Assembly (NCBI GenBank): GCA_963775805.1
Contig: CAVZKG010000001.1
Span: 248,001-312,000, forward strand
Source: JAFAMB01 sp963775805
Lineage (GTDB): Bacteria; Verrucomicrobiota; Verrucomicrobiia; Chthoniobacterales; JAFAMB01
DNA: 64,000 nucleotides
Direction: 5' to 3'
This document shows positions 26,669 to 34,594 of this stretch, piece by piece (position 1 is the first letter of the stretch; every line of letters begins with the position of its first letter). Below the pieces are notes generated by a model, which was not told the origin of the DNA, did not search any database, and worked only from the letters and a program-made list of their open reading frames with translations. The translations under genes and the position numbers were made by a program.

Positions 26669-26806
26669 GGAGTTCGAGGTTCGGGGCTTGAGGGTTCAGA
26701 GTTCGGTTCCTGCCAATCGTGCTTTTACTTGATTGGGGCCCAATCGAGTAAAAGCACGATTGCCAGGAATCGAACTCCAAACTCCGAACTTCGAACTCGA
26801 AACTTC
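26669..26806. repeat. Large inverted repeat between convergent genes
   Basis: The core (26709-26767) is two 29-bp arms around a single G at 26738 with only two mismatches; the left arm begins CCTGCCAATCGTGCTTTTAC. Outside it, TTCGA-rich flanks (GAGTTCGAGGTTCGG on the left, CGAACTTCGAACTCG on the right) are also roughly complementary, extending the structure to about 138 bp. It sits between the stops of kinase 2 (+) and the SDR (-), so it may act as a two-way terminator, or form a cruciform. Confidence 0.85.
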
Positions 26807-26812
26807 CCAAGC

Positions 26813-27604
26813 CTACACCACCTTCAGCATGCCGCCGTCGACGAAGTAGGTGGAGCCGAGCGAGTAACTGGCTCGCTTTGAACAAAGGAAGACGAAAAAG
26901 TGCGCCAGTTCTTCCGGGGTCGCAAATCGATCGATCGGGGCGTGTTCACGTGCGACTGAGGCGAGGTACCCTTCCCAGTCACCTCCTTTGTCTGCAGTAA
27001 GCTGTTTGGCGGTCTTGATCCAGTCTGGCGTAAGGATCAATCCCGGATTAATCGTGTTGACGCGAATGTTGTCTTTGACCACTTCGTTCGCGAGCGTTTT
27101 CGAAAACATCATCAGGGCCGCCTTGGTGACGTTATAAATCGGTTCGTACCAGAGCGGTTGAACCGCGCAGATTGACGCGTTATGCAGGATGACACCGCCA
27201 CCGCGTCTTTTCATTCCAGGCACGAGCCCCCGTGCGAGCCGCACAGCCGCCATGACGTGCAGATCCCAATAGTACTGCCACTTTTCGTCGGGAGCTTCCA
27301 TGATCGTCTCATTGCTCCCTGTTCCGGCATTATTGATCAAGATATCGGCCCCTCCAAATTCCCGTTCCACATCGGCTGTGATCTGTTCGATCGCGTCCGC
27401 TTTTGTGACGTCTGCAGAGATGCCAATGGAACGGACCCCGTATTTATCCTTGATTCCTTTTGCTTCCGCATGGGCGCGGTCCGCCTGGCGACCAATGATG
27501 ACAATGTGTACGCCTTCCGCTGCGAGACCCGCAGCGACCGCAAGTCCGATTCCGACGCTGCCGCCCGTGATGACGGCTACTTTATCTTTTAGTTCGAGAT
27601 CCAT
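26813..27604 (-). CDS. Short-chain dehydrogenase/reductase (SDR)
   Basis: This 263-residue classical SDR has the NAD(P)-binding TGGSVGIG at 13-20, the NNAG motif at 91-94 and the catalytic S144, Y157, K161 (NASICAVQP; IYNVTKAAL). The C-terminal tail SLGSTYFVDGGMLKVV is typical of the FabG-like group. It is a cytosolic NAD(P)H-dependent oxidoreductase of a hydroxy or keto group; the substrate is not predictable. It stands alone, and its stop lies only 7 bp from the inverted-repeat block. Confidence 0.9.
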   Translation of the reverse strand: MDLELKDKVAVITGGSVGIGLAVAAGLAAEGVHIVIIGRQADRAHAEAKGIKDKYGVRSIGISADVTKADAIEQITADVEREFGGADILINNAGTGSNETIMEAPDEKWQYYWDLHVMAAVRLARGLVPGMKRRGGGVILHNASICAVQPLWYEPIYNVTKAALMMFSKTLANEVVKDNIRVNTINPGLILTPDWIKTAKQLTADKGGDWEGYLASVAREHAPIDRFATPEELAHFFVFLCSKRASYSLGSTYFVDGGMLKVV

Positions 27605-27836
27605 AAATATGAATTAGGAGGTTCGACCGCTTCTATCGCGGGTTCTTTCTGGACATGCCATTTCAGGGACAGGAGACCGGTTCCGGGGGATTACGAATGG
27701 ATGTACAGACGCGATATAAATAGAACAATTCTCCGCAGCGGCGAGCGAAAAACTTCAACTCGGCTCTATTTTTTCCGGCACTCTGCAATCCAGAATTGAA
27801 TGTTTCGATCCGCCCGGATAAATCCTTTAGGACGCT

Positions 27837-28073
27837 ATGATTGAACAAGTGATCCCGATGGGGGATGGGGCGGAAATCGTTGTCCGAGCCCAAAAGACCG
27901 TATGCGGCGGAATCATGGTGTGTCACCATCTCCGTTATTCAGATGGCAGTTCCGGTTCGCTAAACTGTTCCTGCAATTGTAACGGAAACATCAAATCAAT
28001 TACCTGTCCGCCCGGGACGCATTGCCGCTGCACGTGCGAGGGCAACACGCCTATCCCTTCGTGCGTGACCTAG
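27837..28073 (+). CDS. Cysteine-rich small protein
   Basis: This 78-residue frame has AGGA about five bases before the ATG. It contains ten cysteines, all in the last 56 residues: VCGGIMVCHH, then LNCSCNCNGN, then ITCPPGTHCRCTCEG, ending PSCVT. The N-terminal 22 residues have no cysteine and no signal peptide (MIEQVIPMGDGAEIVVRAQK). I recognise no family. A cysteine-rich core behind a cysteine-free leader could be a metal-binding peptide or the precursor of a modified peptide, but no modifying enzyme is adjacent. It lies divergent from the SDR gene and is followed by a tandem repeat. The length and clustered cysteines make a chance frame unlikely but not excluded. Confidence 0.5.
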   Translation: MIEQVIPMGDGAEIVVRAQKTVCGGIMVCHHLRYSDGSSGSLNCSCNCNGNIKSITCPPGTHCRCTCEGNTPIPSCVT

Positions 28074-28165
28074 CGGGCGTTCAGCGATGCTTCTTGGTGA
28101 GTTAGTGAGCGATCGTCCGAGCAACGCGTTTCGCGTGCCGAGTCGATTGCGGCAAACTGAATGCT

Positions 28166-28385
28166 GAACGCCCCCAATCGAGTACGAACGCGAGGACGAT
28201 CACGAGTACGATTCGTTTTGGGATCGCGCCAGCAGCGAAGCATCGCACCAAAATCGCCGAACGCCGAACGCCCCCAATCGAGTACGAGCGCGAGGACGAT
28301 CACGAGTACGATTCGTTTTGGGATCGCGCCAGCAACGAAGCATCGCAACAAAGCCGCCGAACGCCGAACGCCCCCAATCAGGAGG
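28166..28385. repeat. 100-bp tandem repeat
   Basis: Two full units (28166-28265 and 28266-28365) and the first about 16 bp of a third, each starting GAACGCCCCCAATC. The two units differ at only a handful of positions. Internal sub-repeats (CGAGTACGA and CACGAGTACGATTCG) are visible. The CCCAATCGAGTA segment is shared with the inverted repeat at 26709-26767 and, in part, with 54634-54644. The array ends at the stop codon of the allophanate hydrolase gene. Confidence 0.85.
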
Positions 28386-30234
28386 CGCCGAACGAACCCG
28401 GGACCCTGAACTCTGAACCTCGAACGCCAAACGCGGCAAGATTCTGGCACTTGAGATACGATTTCCAGCCGCCAAAGGTGGAAATGTTTTCGGCGTCCTG
28501 GACTGCGACTTCTTCGCAGAGAAAGCCTTTGACGATGCGGCCGTCACTTAAGTGGAGCTGACCGATCGTCAGAGGTGAGGGGACCTGCATCAGGAAATCG
28601 CCCAGCTCCGAGATCGGCAGATCCCAAATCTCCAGATCAATCGAGACGCCCCCCTCGGCCCCAATACGGACAAGGCCCGGCTTTTGCGGCGACGTGCCTG
28701 GAAGTGCAAAGAGCTGATAGGAAGGGGCTGTCTTCGCTTTGCGGACAAAGCGACCGCCGCGATCGGTGAGTTGGTAGTTGAGCGGTTCGCCGCTCAGGTG
28801 CGCCCCGACGACAGCGAGCATCGCGCGAGCGGGGCTCGCTTCCTTTGTCGGTGTGGGAGTGTCGGGATAGGGGAGCTTTGTCGCGCCCAGAAGCGGTTGC
28901 AAACTGCGAAGATAACTACCCGCAACCGTCAAAAGCGTCTGATCCGAGAAAGTTTGGCCGACAAGCATCACGCCGAAAGGCAAACCGTCCGACCTGAATC
29001 CCGCCGGGACAGCAACGGCGGCAAGATCCAACAAGTTCAGAAAATTCGTGAAGACTCCAAGTCGACTGTTCAGTGCAACAGGATCGCGCTCAACGTCCTC
29101 AATCCGGAATGCATCCGGGGCGGTGGGCAACAAAAGAAAATCGACGCTGTTCCAGGTGCCCGCCGTCTCCTGACGCAAACGTTCCAGCGCATATTGGCCG
29201 TTGAAAGCGTCCGCCGCCGAGTAATTTTCGCCTCCCAGAATGATGTCGCGGACGACAGGATGGACGTCGTTCGGATGATCCTTCACGAATTGCCCGACCG
29301 CTGCAAAGCGTTCGGCGACCCAAGGTCCACCGTAAAGAAGCTGAGCGGCCTGCAGAAACGGGCTGATGTCCACTTCAATCAGCGAATGACCAAGACCTGC
29401 GAGACGCTCTTTCGCCTGGAAAAAAAGAGAGCGGTATCCGCCTCCGAGCATATGAAGATTGTCCGGTGCGGGAAATCCGATCCGGTACGTTGCCGACCCC
29501 AAATTATTCCGGGGCAGCCGTCTTGAATAGGGATCATTCGGGTCGTGGCCGGCCGCGACCCCGAGAACTACAGCCGCGTCTTCGGCCGTAAGCGAAAAGA
29601 TCGAAACGCAGTCCAACGACCGACAGGCCGGTACGACACCACCGGCGCTCAAAATCCCTCGAGTCGGCTTGAGACCGACGATATTGTTGAACGCCGCGGG
29701 AACGCGTCCTGAGCCGGCGGTGTCTGTTCCCAAAGCAAAACTGACCAGCCCTGCGGCGACGGCAACCGCCGAACCGGAACTGGAGCCGCCCGAGATATAT
29801 TCCCGATTAAAGACACTGGAACATGCTCCATAAGGCGACCGCACCCCGACAAGTCCGGTAGCAAACTGGTCCATGTTTGTCTTGCCAATCAGGATTCCGC
29901 CGGCATTCCGAATCTGGCTGACAACCGCGGCATCCTTCTCTGCGATAAACGAGAAAGCCGGGCAGGCGGCGCTGGTTGGAAGCGAGGCAGCATCAATATT
30001 ATCCTTGATCGCGAACGGAATCCCTCCGAGCGGACCGGAAACCGCACCATGCAAATTTTCGGCGGCCTGAAGTGCCTCTTCTTCGGGAACAAGATGAATC
30101 CAGACAGGGTTGTCCGATTGAGCGCGAATCCGCCTGTAGACCTCGCGGACGACGTCGGCAGGGCTCAGACTGCCTGATCTGTAGTGCGCTTGAAGGGATC
30201 CTATGTTCAACGACAATTCAAATAAATCCTTCAT
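28378..30234 (-). CDS. atzF: Allophanate hydrolase
   Basis: This 618-residue cytosolic amidase hydrolyses allophanate to ammonia and CO2, the last step of biuret, cyanurate or urea-carboxylase pathways. The N-terminal amidase-signature domain has the Ser-cisSer-Lys triad K77 (FAIKDNID), S151 (ISGGSSSGSAVAVAAG) and S175 (DTAGSGRVPAAFNN); this spacing matches AtzF. The C-terminal domain (from about 460, with MLAVVGAHLSGEPLNYQL) is the non-amidase domain specific to this family. The last about 18 residues (AFGVRGSEFRVPGSFGAS) are read out of a dispersed TTCGA repeat and look acquired. No urea carboxylase is near; the biuret-type hydrolases at 45-51 kb are the likely suppliers of substrate. Confidence 0.9.
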   Translation of the reverse strand: MKDLFELSLNIGSLQAHYRSGSLSPADVVREVYRRIRAQSDNPVWIHLVPEEEALQAAENLHGAVSGPLGGIPFAIKDNIDAASLPTSAACPAFSFIAEKDAAVVSQIRNAGGILIGKTNMDQFATGLVGVRSPYGACSSVFNREYISGGSSSGSAVAVAAGLVSFALGTDTAGSGRVPAAFNNIVGLKPTRGILSAGGVVPACRSLDCVSIFSLTAEDAAVVLGVAAGHDPNDPYSRRLPRNNLGSATYRIGFPAPDNLHMLGGGYRSLFFQAKERLAGLGHSLIEVDISPFLQAAQLLYGGPWVAERFAAVGQFVKDHPNDVHPVVRDIILGGENYSAADAFNGQYALERLRQETAGTWNSVDFLLLPTAPDAFRIEDVERDPVALNSRLGVFTNFLNLLDLAAVAVPAGFRSDGLPFGVMLVGQTFSDQTLLTVAGSYLRSLQPLLGATKLPYPDTPTPTKEASPARAMLAVVGAHLSGEPLNYQLTDRGGRFVRKAKTAPSYQLFALPGTSPQKPGLVRIGAEGGVSIDLEIWDLPISELGDFLMQVPSPLTIGQLHLSDGRIVKGFLCEEVAVQDAENISTFGGWKSYLKCQNLAAFGVRGSEFRVPGSFGAS

Positions 30235-30288
30235 GATTCAGGAAGTCCCTCGCATAGCTCAATGTATCGATCATCCTCTCGACGCTGA

Positions 30289-30303
30289 GCACGAAGCTTG
30301 CCT
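30289..30303 (-). promoter_or_regulatory. Candidate sigma54 promoter of allophanate hydrolase
   Basis: The minus strand reads AGGCAAGCTTCGTGC. The GG and GC doublets are exactly 10 bp apart as in the sigma54 consensus TGGCACG-N4-TTGC, with GGCA, G and TGC matched. A start about 12 bp downstream would give a leader of about 43 bases before the ATG at 30234. Sigma54 control of allophanate use is common in nitrogen regulation. Confidence 0.45.
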
Positions 30304-30352
30304 GGATCAAAGGAAAAGTAAAACATCCTCAGGCCGTCCCCCGAGATCTCCC

Positions 30353-31354
30353 TCAAAATACAAGTGTCAGCCCGCCGTGCACCTGCCAGAGACTCTTCTT
30401 GGGCTCTGAGGTCGCCAGAACTTCGTTGCCATCCACTAACCCCCTGTTGACCAAATAATAGTATTGAACGCCCGCATAGACGCTCCAGTTCCCATATCCC
30501 TTCGGAATGAAAGTGAGCGGAACCGTCCCTTTGAGTTCCGTTGAAACCAATCCGATCGTCGAGACGGAGCCTTGTCCGGCGAAGTTCTGGTAAAAATCAT
30601 GGCTTGGGAAATTGACGTACGTGGGTAATTCGAGAGTGAGAGGGATGTTCGCGAATGCGTAAGTCGGATCGGCACCGACCTGGAAATAGTAGCCTCTCTT
30701 CGATGTCGCCTGGTCGAGGACAACGGTTGCTTTTTCGCTCGTTTCGACAAACAACTCCACGTACGGATTAAGGGAAAATCCTTTGACCCATCGATTGCCG
30801 ATGAACTTGTCGTGATAGGTCAATTTCAGATCGAGATTTTGCGACGTTTTGAACGCATCGACCTGGCTTACAAACGCCGTGTAAAAGGCATCAAGTTGGA
30901 AGTCTTTCAAAAACTTAATCGTGAGACCTGACAGAGGATCTGTCTCATTCCAATGGCCAGGTTTCGGGCCGGACCCGACAATCGCCGTATGGACGCTGTT
31001 CCAATCGCCGAGAGTCAGAGAAACGTCGTTAATTGGCCCCTCCTTCGAAGAATAAAGATCGAAGAACAGCAGGAATAGCGGCTGGATGACTAATCCTTTA
31101 TTTTGCACATCCAGACCCCGCGGAGTGATGTAGGCGTTGGAGAACTCCAAGTTGATGAGACCGTGGATCAGGCTTACTGGTGGCGCCTCCAACGGGGGCG
31201 GCGGAGCCACTGTGGCTTTCCCGTCATCTTCTCCGGCGATAGCAGCAGAAAGGGATCCAAAGAGGAGGGTGCCGGCGATGCAAACGGCGGAAACAAAACG
31301 CGCGTAGCCGGCCGCCGGCGGCGGCAGTTGACGTTGTGATTTCATGTTATCCAT
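30353..31354 (-). CDS. Outer-membrane beta-barrel-like protein
   Basis: This 333-residue protein has a signal peptide (hydrophobic core YARFVSAVCIAGTLLFGS, cleavage near AIAGEDD) and a short Pro-rich linker, followed by many alternating amphipathic segments (NLDLKLTYHDKF, FSLNPYVELFVET, GYYFQVGADPTYAF). It ends in a C-terminal aromatic (GGLTLVF), the usual barrel-assembly signal. No named family is recognised, but it resembles the uncharacterised TorF-like or transporter-like barrel proteins. GAGG seven bases before the ATG at 31354 supports that start over the second ATG at 31345. It might be an outer-membrane channel working with the neighbouring nitrogen genes, but nothing shows this. Confidence 0.7.
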   Translation of the reverse strand: MDNMKSQRQLPPPAAGYARFVSAVCIAGTLLFGSLSAAIAGEDDGKATVAPPPPLEAPPVSLIHGLINLEFSNAYITPRGLDVQNKGLVIQPLFLLFFDLYSSKEGPINDVSLTLGDWNSVHTAIVGSGPKPGHWNETDPLSGLTIKFLKDFQLDAFYTAFVSQVDAFKTSQNLDLKLTYHDKFIGNRWVKGFSLNPYVELFVETSEKATVVLDQATSKRGYYFQVGADPTYAFANIPLTLELPTYVNFPSHDFYQNFAGQGSVSTIGLVSTELKGTVPLTFIPKGYGNWSVYAGVQYYYLVNRGLVDGNEVLATSEPKKSLWQVHGGLTLVF

Positions 31355-31987
31355 GCCGCCGCCTCAAGCTCTCCGCATGCCAAGGATTTTCTATATTCAT
31401 AACCATCTGGTAAGTAGCGCTTTACGCATAAACGGATGTTTAGACATTCTTTGGCAAGGCTGTCGCACCTGTTGTTGTGTGCGGCAGATGCAACAGGTCT
31501 CCTACACGGTCATAAAGAGTTGGGATTTGATGGCAGGGAGGGAAGAATTTGCCAGGGAGGCACAGCGCGGCATAGCCGCAATCCACGAGGATGCGGTGTC
31601 GGCAATGAATCGCCGGCCCACTATCGAGCGTCGGATCCCGACCTCGCCAAGGCGTCTGACTTCGCCAAAGCTATGTCGGAAAGGTCTTCGCGCTGGCACA
31701 CGCCGTCACCGCATCCCAATGGTTGCGGCTTTCCGCCGTCGCCAAAGCTACGTCGACAGGATGGCGGACAAGTCTCCGCGCCGTGCAGCTGTGCTTACAT
31801 CTTCCCTGCCTTCTGCCTTACATCCTGGTGGTATTTCGACAGGAATATGCCGGAATCTGTGCAGCTATGGCGTTTGTGCTCGATAGGCGTCGACTCTGCT
31901 CAAAATTGCTCAGTGCCTCCAAACCAATGACATGAGAGGGATCAAAAGAAATGGCATCAATCGTGCTAAGCCGCTCAAAAGTGATAC
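31355..31987. repeat. Gene-free stretch of dispersed repeats
   Basis: About 630 bp with no credible gene. It contains two copies of the GGATGCGGTGTCGGCG family (31589-31603 on the plus strand, 31701-31716 on the minus strand with one change) and a direct repeat TCGCCAAAGCTAYGTCG (about 31662-31679 and 31739-31756). The last about 100 bp should carry the promoter of the hybrid kinase gene. Confidence 0.6.
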
Positions 31988-34594
31988 ATGTCATCGCGTT
32001 TCTTTTCATCGCGACTGGCAAACGGTTTGCCGGTGATCGCCGCGACGATCGTAGGCGCGACGCTTTCGCTGTCGGCTGAGAGGGTCCTTCGTCGGCGCAA
32101 CCGGGAGAGATTGCTTGAGGATCTGGCGCAAGCGGCGGGGCCGCACGCCAAAGCGTTACGCGAACAAATTCTCAAATCGATGGAGGTGCTGCACTCCATT
32201 GCTTCGTTTCACGCGACGCGGGCTGAAATCACCAGAGAAGAGTTTGGGGCGTTCGTGCGAGCCTCTCTCGTGAGGCAGCCGGAACTCCAGGCGCTCAGTT
32301 GGGATCCGAGAGTCCCGCAAGAACAGCGGGCGAGCTGGGAAGCCAAGGCCCGCGCAGAAGGTTTCCTAGATTTCAAATTTACCGAGAAAGAATTCCAAAA
32401 CACGATTCTGCCGGCCTCGCCGCGGCACGAATATTACCCGGTTTACTTTCTTGAAACGCTCGAGAAAAACCAGGGTGCGCTCGGGTTCGACGTCTATTCG
32501 GAAAAACACCGCCGCCGTGCTCTTGAAAAGGCGCGTGACACGGGCAGAGTGACCGCGACGGCACCGCTCACGCTGGCGCAGGAAAAGGGTTCACAACTTG
32601 GTTTCCTAGTGTTTCAGCCTGTTTACCGCAAGGAGTGCCGCACGCTACAGGAACGTCGCGCCAATCTGGCTGGCTTTGCGGTCGCAGCCTTCCGAATCTG
32701 CGACCTCGTTGAACCGTCACTGAGCGGACTATCGGAGCGCGGATTAGCCGTCCGAATGATTAATGCCGTCGACGGGAGGCTAATTTACGAACGGACCGCC
32801 GGTCGGCCTGCAGAAATTTCGGTCTGGTCCAGCAGTCTGGAGGTTGCCGATCAAAACTGGATTCTGGAAATCAGGGCATCGATTGAGTTTTGCCGGTCTC
32901 ACGAGCGTGCACGCTCGTGGTGGGCTGTGGCAGCCGGTCTTGCGATCACCGGTCTGGCCGCAGCTTATCTTTGGCGTGAAGGCCGGCGCGCCGCTGAAAT
33001 CGCCGACAGAGTAAAAGAAGCGACCATCGATCTGTCGGCTGAAATACTTGATCGCAAGCATGCAGAAGCAGAGTTGGGAAGGGCGAAAGAGGGGCTCGAT
33101 TTTCGCGTGCGCGAACGAACAGCCGAGCTTGCTACGGCCAATTCATCGTTGTTGGAAGAGATTGTCATCCGGAAAGAGGCGGAAGCTGCGGCGGCGGCGG
33201 CCAGCAATGCGAAATCAGAATTTCTGGCAAATATGAGCCATGAAATTCGGACGCCGATGAATTCCATTCTCGGTTACTCGCAAATCCTTCAGCGCGACGC
33301 GGAGCTTACACCTTTTCAACGGGATGCTCTGGCCACGATCTCCAGCAGTTGCGATCATCTTCTGAATTTGGTCAATAACATCCTGGATCTTTCAAAGATC
33401 GATGCGGGCCGCATGGAGCTGACGATTTCGGAATTTGATGTCTCGGCACTTGCGTATGAAGTCACTGCGCTATTTCAAAACGCTTGCGAAGAAAAACGAA
33501 TCGGGCTGCGGACAATTGGTCCGGACGCGAACAGCAGCGTTTTTGTGCGCGGCGATGAAGGAAAGTTGCGGCAGGTGCTCATTAATTTGCTCGGGAATGC
33601 CGTAAAGTTCACTGCAGACGGGCGGGTCAGCCTTCGAATCTCACTGGATGAAAATCGGAGATGGCAATTCGAAATTGAAGACACGGGCCCAGGAATACCG
33701 GTTGAACTCCAGCACCGCGTGTTTGAGCCATTTCAACAAGGGCCGCAGGCACAGCGGAGCGGCGGAAGCGGTTTGGGCCTGGCGATTGCGCAAAGGCAAG
33801 TCAAAATGATGGGAGGCACACTGTGTGTGCGATCGACGCCGGGAGAGGGGGCAGCGTTCCTTTTCGCGCTTGATCTTCCCATCGCGAGCACAAGTCGGGT
33901 TGCGTCTCGTGACGAATTCGCCGCGGTCGAGCGCCTGACTCCTGGCAGCGAAGTTCGTGCATTGGTTGTCGATGACATTCCGGAAAATCGCGAGGTGCTA
34001 TCGCTGGCACTCAGATTGATTGGTTGCCAGGTGAAGGTCGCGAAGGATGGCGAGGAGGCGCTCGAACAAATCCGGGCTGAACGGCCCGAAATTGTATTTC
34101 TGGATATGAGGCTACCGGGCATGAGTGGCCTTGATACGGCGCTTCGTATCGTCCAGGAGTGGGGCAGCGAGATCAGATTGGTCGCGATGTCGGCTTCTGC
34201 CTTGGAGCATGAACGGGAACGTTATCTCAAAGCGGGCTGCGACGATTTCGTTTCAAAGCCGTTCAAGGTGGAGCGGGTTTACCGTAGTCTGGCAAATTTG
34301 CTTGGCGCAAAGTTTGTCTTCAAAGAGAAATCAACACCCGACTCGGACCCGGAAAAATCGATCGACCTTGGCCAATTGAGTCTGTCGGAAGATTTGGCAT
34401 TGAGACTGACGACAGCGGCCGAACTACACAGCGCGACTGTCCTGAAGAGCTGCCTTGATGAGGTTGAACAGCTTGGGGAGCCAGGAATCCGGCTTGCACA
34501 ACATGTTCGCCAATTCCTGGCGAGCTACGACATGAGAACGATCCAGCGAATCGTCGCCCAAATTCCGGTTCATTCTCAAACTGATTCAAAATGA
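31988..34594 (+). CDS. Membrane hybrid histidine kinase with CHASE-type sensor
   Basis: This 868-residue inner-membrane sensor has a first membrane segment (LPVIAATIVGATLSL) and an extracytoplasmic CHASE-like domain (about 50-300) with ELQALSWDPRVPQEQRASWE and DVYSEKHRRRALEKARDTGR. A second membrane helix (WWAVAAGLAITGLAAAYLW) is followed by a coiled coil. HisKA carries H418 (FLANMSHEIRTPMNSILGYS) and the HATPase has LLGNAVKF, DTGPGIP and GSGLGLAIA. The receiver phospho-acceptor is D706 (IVFLDMRLPGMSGLD) with FVSKPFK. CHASE domains bind small extracellular molecules; this ligand is unknown. Its last four bases overlap the start of the sigma54-activator gene, so the two form one phosphorelay operon. 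The C-terminal helical tail has no phospho-His motif. Confidence 0.9.
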   Translation: MSSRFFSSRLANGLPVIAATIVGATLSLSAERVLRRRNRERLLEDLAQAAGPHAKALREQILKSMEVLHSIASFHATRAEITREEFGAFVRASLVRQPELQALSWDPRVPQEQRASWEAKARAEGFLDFKFTEKEFQNTILPASPRHEYYPVYFLETLEKNQGALGFDVYSEKHRRRALEKARDTGRVTATAPLTLAQEKGSQLGFLVFQPVYRKECRTLQERRANLAGFAVAAFRICDLVEPSLSGLSERGLAVRMINAVDGRLIYERTAGRPAEISVWSSSLEVADQNWILEIRASIEFCRSHERARSWWAVAAGLAITGLAAAYLWREGRRAAEIADRVKEATIDLSAEILDRKHAEAELGRAKEGLDFRVRERTAELATANSSLLEEIVIRKEAEAAAAAASNAKSEFLANMSHEIRTPMNSILGYSQILQRDAELTPFQRDALATISSSCDHLLNLVNNILDLSKIDAGRMELTISEFDVSALAYEVTALFQNACEEKRIGLRTIGPDANSSVFVRGDEGKLRQVLINLLGNAVKFTADGRVSLRISLDENRRWQFEIEDTGPGIPVELQHRVFEPFQQGPQAQRSGGSGLGLAIAQRQVKMMGGTLCVRSTPGEGAAFLFALDLPIASTSRVASRDEFAAVERLTPGSEVRALVVDDIPENREVLSLALRLIGCQVKVAKDGEEALEQIRAERPEIVFLDMRLPGMSGLDTALRIVQEWGSEIRLVAMSASALEHERERYLKAGCDDFVSKPFKVERVYRSLANLLGAKFVFKEKSTPDSDPEKSIDLGQLSLSEDLALRLTTAAELHSATVLKSCLDEVEQLGEPGIRLAQHVRQFLASYDMRTIQRIVAQIPVHSQTDSK

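Noticed and set aside
28161..28409. Arg-rich frame of 82 codons across the 100-bp repeat
   Set aside because: It only reflects the repeat period and composition; the same DNA gives similar frames on both strands.
31344..31935. Several overlapping frames of 60-180 codons in the gap before the CHASE kinase
   Set aside because: They run through dispersed repeats, are rich in Arg/Pro/Ser, overlap each other in different frames and have no ribosome-binding site or recognisable domain.
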